From the NCBI GenBank assembly GCA_024305745.1, contig JAHRBS010000002.1:2666001-2730000 (forward strand): a stretch of DNA of 64,000 nucleotides. Direction: 5' to 3'. The stretch comes from Polyporus tsugae. Lineage: Eukaryota; Basidiomycota; Agaricomycetes; Polyporales; Polyporaceae. Positions within the stretch are counted from its first letter, which is position 1. Each line of letters begins with the position of its first letter. Shown here one piece after another: positions 49,473 through 60,709 of this stretch. The notes beneath the pieces are model-generated. The model ran no database searches and was not told the origin of the DNA. It saw only the letters and a program-made list of their open reading frames with translations. A program made the translations under genes and the position numbers.

Positions 49473-51624
49473 ATCCCCCAGGATCTGATTCCCCCTTGTT
49501 TCCCTCCATGACTTCCCATGTTACACATCGCCGACAGTGCCCCGCTCACCTCCATTCTATTACTCAGACTAGCGACCTTGACATGTTCCGATGGCAAGAA
49601 GCATGGAGCGGCGGTAAAAAAAAAATCGCTCCGGAAGCAACCCCAGACTTCAAAAGAGCCTCAAAGCTGGGACCGCATGGCGTCGGCATTCCTATGGATG
49701 AAGGAGAAACCGGGAACGTAGGATGGATGTGATTGGATGCAGCCATCCTTAACCTTCGTGCCCTAGAGTGCCCTGGAGCTGGCATGTCACCAAGTAGGGT
49801 TCTGCAAGGTCTAAATGGACTGTACGTGCCACATATATGCGCTATCCTGTGAAGCGGTCAACCATGACGAGCCTCTTGGACGGCGAAACGGATGTTAGAG
49901 GGGCAGGCTGGTGGAGACGGTGTACGTAGGTGCCAGGTTGGCACTCGGTACGAGCACAGACCACAAGCTGTGCCGAGTTCCGTTGACCGTACGTTAACTT
50001 ACGACGGTCCTGTCGCACGCGCCAGCGAGCATTCCCGCGCTTGACGGCTCCTTGTCCCCGACGCGAGCCCACTTGCATAGCTTGTGTCTAGATAATGTCG
50101 GGAGCGGCGTTATGCTTGTCTTTGTCCTCTGGGGGCGCAGACATGCGTATACACGCGTAAACGTGGAACTCGAGCATCTGAGTTCACCGGCTACGCGAGA
50201 GGCAGCCTGCAGGTCGCTCGGACGGGCGAGGCTTAAGCTCAGGCCGTGAGCCACGGGTACCGTTGTCTATCGTGACGCTGCCAGCAGCTCACACCGGCAA
50301 GGCCGTCCGCAGGTTCGCCATGGGCACAGCTCTGTGAGAGAAACGCATTTATTCTTACATTCCTGAAACTTAGGCTTGCTGCCACCTCCTTGGGCATCTT
50401 GGGGCTAATGGTAAGAAGCGCGATTGCGGTCGCGTTTCTGCAGACTGAGCAGACCACAAGCTCAAGATGCATAGTGTCTGCCAGGTCACAAAGCACCTGC
50501 GTACAGGACTAGAAATATGGCGAAGATCAGAATGTGCTTAAAACAGTCTTCAAGTCCTTTATCCTGATGGCTTATTGGTGCCGGTATGAATCGTCTTCTA
50601 GATGATGGTTGGGTTCTTGACCTTCGTCGCAGTTGTCGTTGCTGGGAACGCTCCATCCTGCAATTATGCCGACGGGATTGGTTGACCTCTTCGTAACTTG
50701 CACCATAACAGCGCAGAACACAGTGTGTGAACGACGACGAACGTTATGATGGGCGAGTGCGAGACGAGCGCTCATCTAGCACGGAGCGCGAACCCAGTTC
50801 CCTTATCTATATGACCCGTACCTGATATTGCGCGGTTTCGGGAGTAGCTGAAATTTGGCAGAGCAGGGGCAGGGGCAGTGGCTGGTCCCATCGTCCGGCC
50901 CCCTTCAACCACAGAGGCAGCACAAATTAAAGACGATCATGTCTGGGCTAGCGTTTGATATTTTTCTCCCCACACTGTCCCCACGATACTTGAAGCTTGA
51001 AGCTTGACAGCGACACTTCGCGATGACCTGTTTATAGGTGTCCCATTGACATGAAGCCTCAGCCGGTGTATGGTACGAATCCCCCAGGGATATCATTGTT
51101 GGTGTACAACAGTCCATCTCTTGATTGCGGAGATATGGAAGGTCCTTCAACTCTTCGCATCCTGTGCTTTAATCGTCAGCTCATCTGGGAGAAGGTGGCT
51201 GTGATCATAGGCTCCGGTACAGCACTGGTTCGTCGGGCTCGCACGCTCGCGGCCAGAGACGGGACTACCACTTCCATATTGTGACCCAGTGGCAGAACTT
51301 CAGTCTTTTTGCTCTCATTCGATGATCTGGACTATGACTGGTGACTCAGGTGCTACGTTCGTTGCCTGTTTGAGCCGTCATCAAGAAAGTGCCGTAATAT
51401 GCTCACGATCTCGTACTAAGAAGGGTCTCACAGGCTTCTATCAAGCTGCCAGAATGGTGACTGCGCGCCGATGTATCCAGTTATAGCCATCCTTCTGGTA
51501 GCATATTTAGGCCCATGCGTCCAGGCCTGTCCTTTCTTCCCGCTCCTCCCTCCCCGCTTTTCTTCACTTTCACCTTTACCCGCCAGGTCGGGCTCTTACT
51601 TTCGTCTTTTCGCCCTCTGTTACG
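49473..51624. other. Single-copy spacer right of the array: no gene recognised
   Basis: Unique sequence following the array edge. Reading frames are short and unlike any family I know. It contains an A homopolymer of about 10 at 49616-49625 and a small direct repeat (ttgaagc twice) near 50993. The last few hundred bases probably hold the promoter and CT-rich leader of the following secreted-protein gene. Confidence 0.6.
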
Positions 51625-52686
51625 ATGCGTTACTCCGCCTTCGTCTCCGCGCTTGCGTTGGCCACCGCCGTCCTTGCCCAAGACCAAACTGTGGTAAGGT
51701 CAAATCACCGCCCCTCATCTTACGTCCCGGCCTCGTGCTGACTTCAAGTTCCCTCTTAGATCCACGTCGGGAACGACGGCAACGGAACCAAGGAACTTCT
51801 ATTCACCCCAAGCTCTGTGACCGCCTCCAACGGCACAGTCATCACGTTCGTCTTCGACACCCCCAATACAAACCACACCGTCGCGCAATCGACGTTCGCG
51901 AACCCTTGCGAGCCCATCCAGAACGGCTTCGACTCCGGCTATACCCCTGGTCCCGCCAATGCCGGCGATCCTCCCGCGACCTGGAACCTGACCATCACCG
52001 ACGACACCAAGCGTATGTTACGAACCCATCGCTCCCACTATCACCCCAAATGACTTATGTACTCCTGTGCAGCTATATGGTTCTACTGTGCACAACAGGC
52101 AACCCAGCCGTTCCACTGCACAGCCGGCATGGTCGGGTAAGCAATAGTCCTCCTTCCCACTGTCACACTCCCCCCGCCGCCCAACATCCTAACGCTGACA
52201 TCGCCTCCCTCGCGCAGCGCCATCAATGCGCCGGCCTCCCCCGCACCGAACGATTTTGACGCGTTCGTGTCCGCCGCCACTGGCGCGTCGACGATCGTCC
52301 AGCCGACATCCGCACTAGCCGGCGTCGGCGCGTTCGCGTCCGCCGCGCCGACCATCTTCGTCTCGACGACCGCAACCGACTCCGCGTCCGCGTCCGATTC
52401 CACGTCTGCGACCGATAGTTCGACGGACAGCGGAGCGTCCAGTCCGAGCTCGACGTCCGACAGTGCCCCACCTGCGTCGAATACCCCTGCGACTACTCTG
52501 GCGGGCACTGCGAGCCCGAATGGTGCGGGCACCACAGTCATGACGACAAGCACGATCACGGGGAGCGCCGCCTCTACTACTAGCGCGACGTCGAACGCCG
52601 CCGTCGCGGGTGCGGGTGCGGGCTCGATCGGGAAGAACGGGCTCGTGTGGGCCGTCGCGGCGGTGTTTGGTGTCGCGCTCCTCTAA
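51625..52686 (+). CDS. Secreted cupredoxin-like serine-rich protein, probably GPI-anchored
   Basis: Exons 51625-51693, 51760-52012, 52073-52136 and 52218-52686 join in phase into 284 residues. Residues 1-18 or so (MRYSAFVSALALATAVLA) are a signal peptide. Residues 22-132 form one cupredoxin fold as in fungal extracellular serine-rich proteins. The potential type-1 copper ligands are H62 (in NHTVAQ), C113 (in PIWFYC), H122 and M127 (in FHCTAGM), and C73 and C123 could pair as a disulfide. From about 160 the chain is Ser/Thr/Ala-rich, suited to O-glycosylation, and it ends with a hydrophobic segment (GLVWAVAAVFGVALL), as expected for a GPI signal. It would act at the cell surface or wall; electron transfer or copper binding is inferred from the ligands, and the biological role is unknown. 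The ATG is fixed by the signal peptide. Confidence 0.88.
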
Positions 52687-53485
52687 ACAGACCTGAGAAG
52701 AGAGGCGAAGCGCAGGCGGGCGGGCTCTGGAAGGCTGGAGCGTATGGACTCGGACTCGAATTCAGACTTCGGGAGTCTCTTCTTCAGCTTGTCTGTACAT
52801 GTGCTGGGGACTGGGACGCTGTGCAGTGCGGACGCGAACGCGGTCCCAGTCCTTATGTAACTTAGATGGGAGGGAAACATGTAACGTCTAAATTTAAGTG
52901 ATGCGAGGAGAGCGCGCTGCCCGTCACTGCGGACTGAGCATCGGTCGTGGCGGGCGCGGGGCCCACCCAGGGCCTACCGTCCACGGGGGATCTCAAACAA
53001 GTTCGTACTTATGCCTTCATCGTCGCCGTCAACCTGGACTGCGCGCACCGCACAGGAACCGTGCAAGCTAAACTTCTTGTTCACCAGCGCCCCGATTCGT
53101 GCCGCCAACGGGGGAAGGTGCGAATGGCCATTATGGTTGGCCTCCTGCGCACCACGAGTACCGGTCAGTCCACCACTACACCTTCTATCTCACTTCGAGC
53201 GTGTTAAGGTTTCTAATGTTTGAGGTTATGTTTTGTCTGTGCTTGTTTACTTCAAGTGGTTCTGGTTACGCTATGCACGTAATCCGTAATTAGTATGCCT
53301 TGGGTCTAGACCCTTCGTCCCGGCAAATGCTCACTGTCTTACGCAAACTTCATCATCAATACTCATACTCTTTGGCTGCCACAAAAACTACGTCATGGAC
53401 AGCTTCTTGCGTCACCCCAGCTTAGATGGCCGCCTTAAAATAAGGCCAATTTAAAAAGGTGGCTACTATACTGCGTAGGGGTCAT
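52687..53485. other. Spacer between the cupredoxin gene and tRNA-Gly
   Basis: Probably the 3' untranslated region of the cupredoxin gene followed by unique spacer; no further gene seen. Confidence 0.6.
53453..53457 (-). terminator. RNA polymerase III terminator of tRNA-Gly
   Basis: TTTTT on the minus strand, 28 nt past the 3' end of the tRNA gene. Confidence 0.7.
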
Positions 53486-53555
53486 GCATTAAGAGGGAAT
53501 CGAACCCCCGGCGGGTCGATGGCAACGACCCAGGTTACCACTACCCCATTAATGC
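53486..53555 (-). tRNA. tRNA-Gly (anticodon GCC)
   Basis: The 70-nt cloverleaf reads on the minus strand. The acceptor arms GCATTAA/TTAATGC pair in all seven positions. The D arm is GGGT/ACCT around AGTGGTA, the anticodon arm is GGTCG-TTGCCAT-CGACC with GCC at 34-36, and the T arm is GGGGG-TTCGATT-CCCTC with one G-T pair. There is no intron and CCA is not encoded, as usual in eukaryotes. Confidence 0.95.
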
Positions 53556-54566
53556 CGTGCCAAAGGACATATTTACCTTTACTAGAATGCTGACGTATTC
53601 TAATTAACTTTGATTTTCGAGTCAGCCTGGCAGCCGGGGCACCCCCACACCTCCTACTACTACCACCACAAAATTGCGAACTTCACACCTTCGAAAGGTT
53701 GAGATGCTTAGGATGTTGGAGGCCCCAATTTCCCAAGTTCCTAGACAGTTACGGTGCCCCTGCCACATGCGACTCTGACCGAGTCGTTGACTTGAACCAG
53801 TTGTAGGCATTGCCAGTGCATGATCAAACCCTTTGGAACATCTTGCTGGATGACGTCCTGATACGGCGCAGGCCTAGTCCATTCATTTGATTTCAAGGCC
53901 AGCGCTGCCTCTATCAATCAACGCAGCAACCGCTCTCGCTTTGGCATCACGCCCTCCCGCACTCGCTGGACGACATATGTTGGGTTTCCGGTGAGCATTA
54001 GTTCCAATTCGCACAGAATCATGAGCCTGAGCTCAAACGCTCGAAACTTCGCAGTTGTCAAACGAGGATTCCTGGCAAACGAAATCGGTCATGGATGTTA
54101 CAGTCCGCGCATCCTTGTGAGAGTAAGTTTTGCTGAATCCTGAGTGCCATCTGCGGCCGCGTCCTACTGATACAGATGTGATACAGACGCAGTTAAACCT
54201 GACGAACGGGAGCGGGCCCCGAGTCGCTCGGAATCATCCCAACATAGATCGTATTTGCCCCGACCATCCAGACTCATCCAGCTCCTGACCTGCCGTGTTG
54301 AGGGCGATGCATTCCGCTTGTATAATCTCCCGAATGCACACAGCAGCGCGCTGCTCACTGTCCTCGGTGGTGCATGGGATCGCGTTTCCGTTGTCGTACC
54401 AGCGCGCATAGCCCGTATAAAAGATTGGGAGGAGCAGTCCATGAACCTCAGCCCCCGCTCCTTTACTATCTTTCGTCTTCACACTTCTCAAGTCCGCTAG
54501 TCGGCTTTTGACTTCTTCGCCCACACACACTCTGTTGTTGTCGCTATCCTTATTAACGTCATAGAG
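53556..54566. other. Spacer and upstream region of the chitinase gene
   Basis: No gene recognised. A TATA element lies about 150 bp before the chitinase ATG. Minus-strand frames here (for example 54234-54530) overlap that promoter and look accidental. Confidence 0.6.
54416..54422 (+). promoter_or_regulatory. Candidate TATA box of the GH18 gene
   Basis: TATAAAA 144 bp before the ATG, followed by pyrimidine-rich leader sequence. Confidence 0.55.
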
Positions 54567-55724
54567 ATGTTCTCCTTCGCTCGCATGATCACCTCCGTCT
54601 CCGCCGCTCTGGCGCTGGCCTCCATCAACAACGTCCTTGTCGGTGCTGCACCCACCCCCGACGTTTCGGCTCTGGCAGCACGCGCTGCGCCGACCTCGCG
54701 ATTCGTCATCTACTCAGACAACTTTGTGTCTGCGGATGTCCTCCCTCCAGCTACCCAGCTTGCGGTGAGCATCATCCTCATGATAATAACCACGTGACCT
54801 GGTAGCGAATTAACTGACGCCCACTCCGACTCTCTAGGGCTACAACGTCGTTGCGCTGTCGTTCTTGACGCTCAGAGGCGCACTTGACCAGGCTGCCTTG
54901 TACGCGCAGCTCCCCGCCGCGACTCAGACGGCGAAGAAGTCCGAGTACTCGAGTGCGGGGATCAGCATCATCGTCTCCGCCTTTGGCTCAACCGACACGC
55001 CCACTACCTCGAACGCAGACCCCGTCGGGTCGGCGAACACGATGGCGGCATTCGTCAAGACCAACGGGCTCGACGGGATTGACGTCGACTACGAGGATCT
55101 GCAGGCAATGAACAAGGGTGACGGCGCGGCCGAGAAGTGGGTGACTACCTTCACCCAGACGCTCCGCCAGACGCTCCCCCAGGGCCAGTTCATCCTGACG
55201 CACGCGCCCCTTGCGCCATGGCTCGCTCCCAACAACCAGTTCGCTGCCGGGGCGTACGTGACGATCCACAAGAACGTCGGTTCTCTGATCGACTGGGTAC
55301 GTCTTCGCGATCTCGATGTTCGTACGGTCTCTCTGACCATTACTTCCCCGTCAACAGTACAACGTTCAGTTCTACAACCAGGGTCTGTACGCAACCTGTG
55401 ACGGCCTGCTCACCGCGTCCGGCGGTGCGTTCCCCGGCACGTCGCTCTTCGAGATCCCCACGAACGGCATCCCCCTCGACATGCTCGTCATCGGCAAGCC
55501 CGCGACCGCCGCTGACGCCTCCAACGGTTTCATGGACCCCGCCACGCTCGGCACGTGCGTGAGCCAGGCCAAGGCCAAGGGCTGGAACGCCGGTGTCATG
55601 GTCTGGCAGGTACGCCCTCTTCTGCTTCTCGCCCGCGCGTTTGACGGTCTCTAAACACCTTCGCTTTCAGTTCCCCCACGCCGACGCCGCCTGGATCCAG
55701 TCGGCGAAGGGCGGTGCCTTCTGA
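54567..55724 (+). CDS. Glycoside hydrolase family 18 chitinase, secreted
   Basis: Hydrolyses beta-1,4 bonds in chitin or related N-acetylglucosamine glycans by substrate-assisted retention. Exons 54567-54764, 54838-55296, 55358-55609 and 55671-55724 are all in phase 0 at their borders and give 320 residues. An N-terminal hydrophobic signal (about 1-27, ending VLVGA) and a short linker precede the barrel, which starts at RFVIYSDNFV. The GH18 signature DGIDVDYE is at 145-152, with E152 the catalytic acid and D148/D150 the supporting aspartates. ISIIVSAFG at 108-116 matches the second conserved strand, and GVMVWQFPH near the C-terminus matches the last strand with its conserved tryptophan. It is a single domain with no carbohydrate-binding module. 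It probably acts outside the cell, in wall remodelling or feeding; a GH18 endo-N-acetylglucosaminidase is the main alternative. Confidence 0.92.
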
Positions 55725-58700
55725 GCGTCCTCGCATTACGATCCACCTGAGCGCGCGCCCTCGAATAAAAGTCCCATCCGCCGTTGACCGGTGCGGTGTC
55801 GACGATTCACGACCATCACGATCATACCCGAACAGGAACACCTCCGTTTTCTTTATTCGGTACAGTACAGTATTTGACGACAACACTCGGCCAGACCGAG
55901 TTACGCGATGTTTCGTAACGTGTTGCGATTGTTGTAATGGATTTTTCATTCCGGGGCTAGAATGATGTTTCTTTGTGTGCGAAAGATCATCATGATGCCT
56001 CACTCGTCTGGCTGCACCGAGCCCGGCCCATGGATTCTTGAATTTCCACCCGTTTGTTCGAGGCGTAATTCAGACGTCGACATTCGTGCAGTACTTTGTA
56101 CTGTATGGGTTTGGGCGGTGCTCGTTCGCGACTCTGACCGAGGTTCGGCTTCCACTTCCACAACGTATCAATGGGATCCCTGAAGGCTGAGCTGGCGAAA
56201 GTGGGAGGGACAATTCGTTGTGCGGACTATTCTTTCTGTCGGTGTTGGGTCGCCCGGCCCTCTGAATGAAGGTAGCGGCTACCAACTCTTCACATAGACT
56301 CGGACTCAAACTCGTCCTATTGCCACTACGTCTCCACGATGGCGTAGACCACCTTTCGTGCTCCCACTCGTGTAAGGAACAAACAAGCTGGCACTGCCAG
56401 TGGAACCCTCTCGACCTGGGCGCGAGTGATCACCCCTAGCTTCAACAGATGCCGGGTAAATCTTCTCCCCTTGGGCGTCGGCTCCCTCGCTTGATCATGT
56501 TGGAAAGTAACGAGTGGTCAGACCCTGTAGACCGCGGACAAGGAGGCGAAGCTGACGCGCTGTTGCTGAACTCGAATGCCGTCCTCAGTGCTCCGAAGCG
56601 CTAGCCAGTGCATCGTCGCAAAGCTCGACTTGGAGCGCCGCATTGGTGGCTCGCTGTTCCGTCAAGTCATCGGTTCCACGATTCTCTGAGCTCTCCCTGC
56701 ACTACACGGGCAAACGGATGTGTGGATGAGATCGTATCAGGCCTTCCGGGTAGACATGGCCGCTGATGGGCCTGTTAGTACGGGGTGCATACCACACTTC
56801 CTTCACAATTGCAGCGGGAGCGAGTAGGAGTCGGATTCTTCAAAGTCATATTAACGTCGGGGCTGTCGCGGAACACGACGCGCGGAAATAAAATGAGCCA
56901 AGGTTGTAGGAGGTTGCGTGAATCCGAAATCGCGTTCTCCGTATTCGGTTGTTCGTATAGCACCTATTGCGCGAGAGTATGGTCATACAGTTGTCAGTTT
57001 AACAAACATGTTCGAACGGAAGAAAGAAAGGAGCCTTCTCACCTTATATAGGTGCCCACGCACCGCCCGATGACCATATGGATTCGTCAACTGCGGGCTA
57101 TGAGTTGATCGTGCTGCGTTGAGTGTGCCGCGGTGTGTCTGGGCAGCATGTGTGGTCTCGACGCTACCCTCGCATGATCAGCGACCTATTCTCGACTGCT
57201 TAGTATGATGAAGACAGCGGGCATATGGCGTAAGCATGGCATCGATCGCTTGAATGCCGGTAGGTGAGCATGCGGAAGCTGCATAACAAAACACGGTTCT
57301 CTCTTCTCCCCCCCAACTTGATAGATCGTACGTGCTGAACGCTTATACGTATTTGGTCTGACATTCGTGCAAGCAATTGTCGATCCCCGGAGGTTGACCT
57401 ACAAGATTCACAAGTCTATGAGCAGCGGTACCTGTAGAGCAGGTTTAGCATGTTCGACGTCCCTTGAGGACTTGGAGGTCCCGCGTGGATCGAATCATCG
57501 CCTCGACGGCCGGGGATCGGATTGTCGAACTAACTTGAAATCCGGAACGGAGTCGGTGCTGCGGCGCAAAATCACGTCCGAAATCATTGATCCGTGCGAT
57601 TGGCTTTGTCCGCAGTGAACTGTACCGTGACCACGGCAAGTATTGAGCTCTGGCCACTAGTGACGTTACCGTTGACGATCTAAACAGATGACGTGTACTG
57701 AGGGGGGCGGTATTGTGCAACCTCAGGCTGTGTTCGTCGCGGTCACCTCATCAACGCTAGAAGATGGTAGTAAAAAAATGACCTACCGTAACCACAGCGA
57801 GGGATTTCTTGACTTGTCTGGAAGAGTTGCCGAAAGTCGGCGGCACAGTTGGCGTCAACCATCCTAACGTAGGAACCCGTGGAAAGTGTCGTGTCGGTGT
57901 GTAGAGCGATGTTATGAATCTATTGTTACCTGTGGTATACTTACGTCTCAGGCGACTACATGAAAAAACCATACTCGCGCGAAGATACAATGCCAGTTGA
58001 AGGCATTGCAGAGTCACCGGCCCTTTGGGAGCAAGCAGCTTCGGACGCCTAATGGCTCCGCCGTAAATCGGCAAACTCCGATAGCTAACCAAGTCACCGG
58101 GTCACCCGACAGCACTTTGAAGTCCACTTCTGTCTATTCCCCTCATAGCCATGACGATGATGTTTTGACTGAAACATAGGTGACTTCCTATAGATTTGAA
58201 ACGCAAGACGTTTAAAATTTGGATGATGATGAACGACTTCCAGAACATACGCACTCGTATGCGGACCAACCCAGATCAGCAAACCGACTATCGAGGCGAC
58301 TGGCGGACAACCGAAGCGCAGTCGTAGCCTCCCCCATGCACTGAACATGGAGCAGATGTTATGCGAAATCTGTCAGCAAAGTGCTTTGCCATAAGTGGTT
58401 TGGTGACATTGACCTCCAGGTCGAATCCCAACTCCGTGGTCCTGCGAGGACCCTTTGGCGGAAGGGGTGGCACGGTGAGTGAGGGTGAAAACAATGGCAG
58501 CTAAGTATTAGTACTGAGTCCCGACGCCTTAGGGGATTTACAGTACATGCGCATGCGAGTCAAGATCCTTTACGATCAGCGCTGCGGCTAAACCTGCTGC
58601 GCAGGTTGACGGTACGCTGTTGCGCCCCGACTCACGGCAACCCTCTAAACGCGGTATGCACACATATAAAGGCTCCTCCGTTGTCGCTCTTTCTCCTCAG

Positions 58701-58777
58701 TACCGGACTCTTCTCCTCTTCTTCTGCACACGTCCTCTGAGAGGATATCCTAGCAGTTTCCCCCACACAACGCAACA
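55725..58777. other. 3-kb spacer: no gene recognised
   Basis: Lower GC than the flanking genes; only short frames on either strand. A B-box-like sequence near 58419 (ggtcgaatcc) has no foldable tRNA around it. The promoter of the next gene occupies the right end. Confidence 0.6.
58665..58670 (+). promoter_or_regulatory. Candidate TATA box of the Pro/Ser/Gly repeat protein gene
   Basis: TATAAA 113 bp before the ATG, followed by a CT-rich stretch (ctctttctcctc) typical of highly expressed fungal genes. Confidence 0.6.
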
Positions 58778-59919
58778 ATGATGCACCTTCTCAACTTTGT
58801 CCTCGCCGCCCTCGCCGTTAGCCAAGGTGAGCATCCAGGAGTTCAGGCATAATGAGTAGTTTTCCTGACATTAACCCGCATGTAGCTGCTGCCGCTCCAG
58901 TGAACCCCTCCGGTGTTCCCTCCGGCGCGCCCACTGGGCTTCCCTCTGGCATGCCCACGGCGTTCTCCTCAGGCTTGCCGCCTCGTCCCTCCGGCGCACC
59001 CCCCTCTGGTGCCCCGTCTGGCTTTGCCAGACCTTCGGGCGTCCCGTCTGGTGCTCCGCCTCCGCCGCCCTCTGGCGTGCCCAGCGGGTTCCCGTCTGGT
59101 GTCCCCTCCGGCTTCCCTTCAGGCCCTGCTCCTTCGGACCTTCCTCCCTCCGGTGTGCCGTCCAACGTGCGTCGCCAGGCCCCGCCCAGCGGGTTCCCCT
59201 CTGGTGCGCCGTCTGGCGTTCCTCCGCCCCCGCCCTCTGGTGCGCCGTCTGATGTTCCCCCACCCCGGCCATCTAGTGCTCCCAGCGGGGTCCCTTCAGG
59301 ACCCGCCCCTTCCGGTCCTCCTCCGTCGGGGCTCCCATCTAATGTCCGTCGTCAGGCTCCGCCGAGCGGAGCCCCTTCGGGCCCTGCTCCCTCTGGCTTC
59401 CCAAGGTCCTCAGGTGCCCCATCTGGTGTCCCGTCGGGCGTTCCGCCCCCGCCTCCATCGGGCGCGCCCTCTGGCCTCGCGCCTTCAGGTCCCCCTCCCT
59501 CGGGCTTGCCCTCCAACATGCGCCGCCAGGCCCCGCCGAGCGGGTTCCCATCTGGTGCACCGTCCGGTGTCCCTCCTCTCCCGCCTTCAGGTGCTCCGTC
59601 GGACGTCCCCCCGCCCCGGCCCTCTGGGGCTGCGCCCAGCGGTATCCCGTCCGGTCCCGCTCCTTCTGGCCCCGCGCCCTCGGGCCCGCCTCCTTCGGGG
59701 ATCCCCTCTAACGCACGGCGCCAGGTTCCGCCCAGCGGCGTTCCCTCTGGTCACCCTTCGGGCCCTGCTCCCTCCGGCCCCGCTCCTTCCGGCTTCCCCT
59801 CTGGCGCGCCGCCCCCGCCCTCGGGTGCTCCCTCGGCGGGTGTTCCGCCCCCGCCGCCCTCTGGCGTCCCCTCAGGTGCTCCCCCTCCCTCCGGCGCGGT
59901 CTCCACCGCTTCTGCGTGA
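58778..59919 (+). CDS. Secreted Pro/Ser/Gly repeat protein with four Arg-Arg sites (kexin-type precursor candidate)
   Basis: Two exons, 58778-58826 and 58886-59919, encode 360 residues. Residues 1-20 (MMHLLNFVLAALAVSQAAAA) are a signal peptide. The rest is built almost wholly of xPSG tetrads with PPPP runs, and I see no Cys, Trp, Tyr or Lys in it. SNxRRQxPPSG occurs four times (SNVRRQA twice, SNMRRQA, SNARRQV), with Arg-Arg at 112-113, 171-172, 229-230 and 294-295, that is every 58-65 residues. RR is the cut site of the Golgi protease kexin, so the precursor could yield four tandem peptides of about 57-65 residues, each starting with Gln. No GPI tail is seen. A structural wall protein that happens to contain RR is the alternative. 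No function can be assigned. Confidence 0.75.
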
Positions 59920-60709
59920 GGCGTAACAAGTGGGGGGGGGGGGGGGAATGTCGTCCTGGGAAAGACCCAAGACCGTGGTCGACGATGGCATAGAGTACAT
60001 ATGTGTTCACCTTTAACTTAGCTACTTCTAGACGCAGATGATCGCGCATTGGGTCATCGCGGCGGACTCGGAAGTTTTCCACTCATTCCCCTTACGTAGA
60101 CTCGGACGCGTTTATTATTTGTAGCGTTGACATGGTCTATCGCCGACGTTCCTTCCTTGTGGTCAAGTGTGTGCCAGTGCCACACGCCTCGCTAACGTAC
60201 AATTGGGTACAGCATGTCGTTCAGTATCGTGCGGTGTCAGTGAACGGGGTAGTTTACTTGAGCAATAATGTGATGCCCAATGCAATACTCAATACTTAGA
60301 CCTGATGGTACGACACATCGCCAGCACGCGCCGCGCGGTCCTTACAACTCGACTTTGCCAAATGCAGGCAGTCTGAGAGGATGATGTGTCAAATGAATAG
60401 TAACTTGTATAGCTGAGGAAAGAGTTTTCATGCACGCTGGTCTCCTTCCGTCAAAAAAAAATCAACAGTCGGAGGTCATTACCGAGGTACTGCAGTGAGA
60501 CTCTACGACCCATGTCGCTCCACGAGTTCGAAGCCGTGCACTCCCATGCATATAATCGTCTAGAGTGCAAATCGCAGCCATAACGATCCTGCTGGCGCAG
60601 TCGCCAAGCACACCCACGGCGCACCATACCTAAAGCATGTAGACTACACGATCCACCTACAATACAGAGTCCTCCACCGTGCGGGTAGGATGAGCGTGGG
60701 GGTATCCGC
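59920..60709. other. Spacer between two gene 3' ends
   Basis: The flanking genes converge here. Apart from the G run nothing recognisable is seen. Confidence 0.6.
59932..59946. repeat. G homopolymer, 15 nt
   Basis: Run of about 15 G, 12 nt past the stop of the Pro/Ser/Gly repeat protein gene. Its length may be uncertain from sequencing. Confidence 0.85.

Noticed and set aside
58405..58440. Possible second tRNA (B-box-like ggtcgaatcc)
   Set aside because: No pairing acceptor stem or anticodon arm could be drawn around it.
58871..59926. Long overlapping frames in and opposite the Pro/Ser/Gly repeat gene
   Set aside because: Low-complexity DNA keeps several frames open; only the + frame joined to the signal-peptide exon makes a coherent secreted protein.
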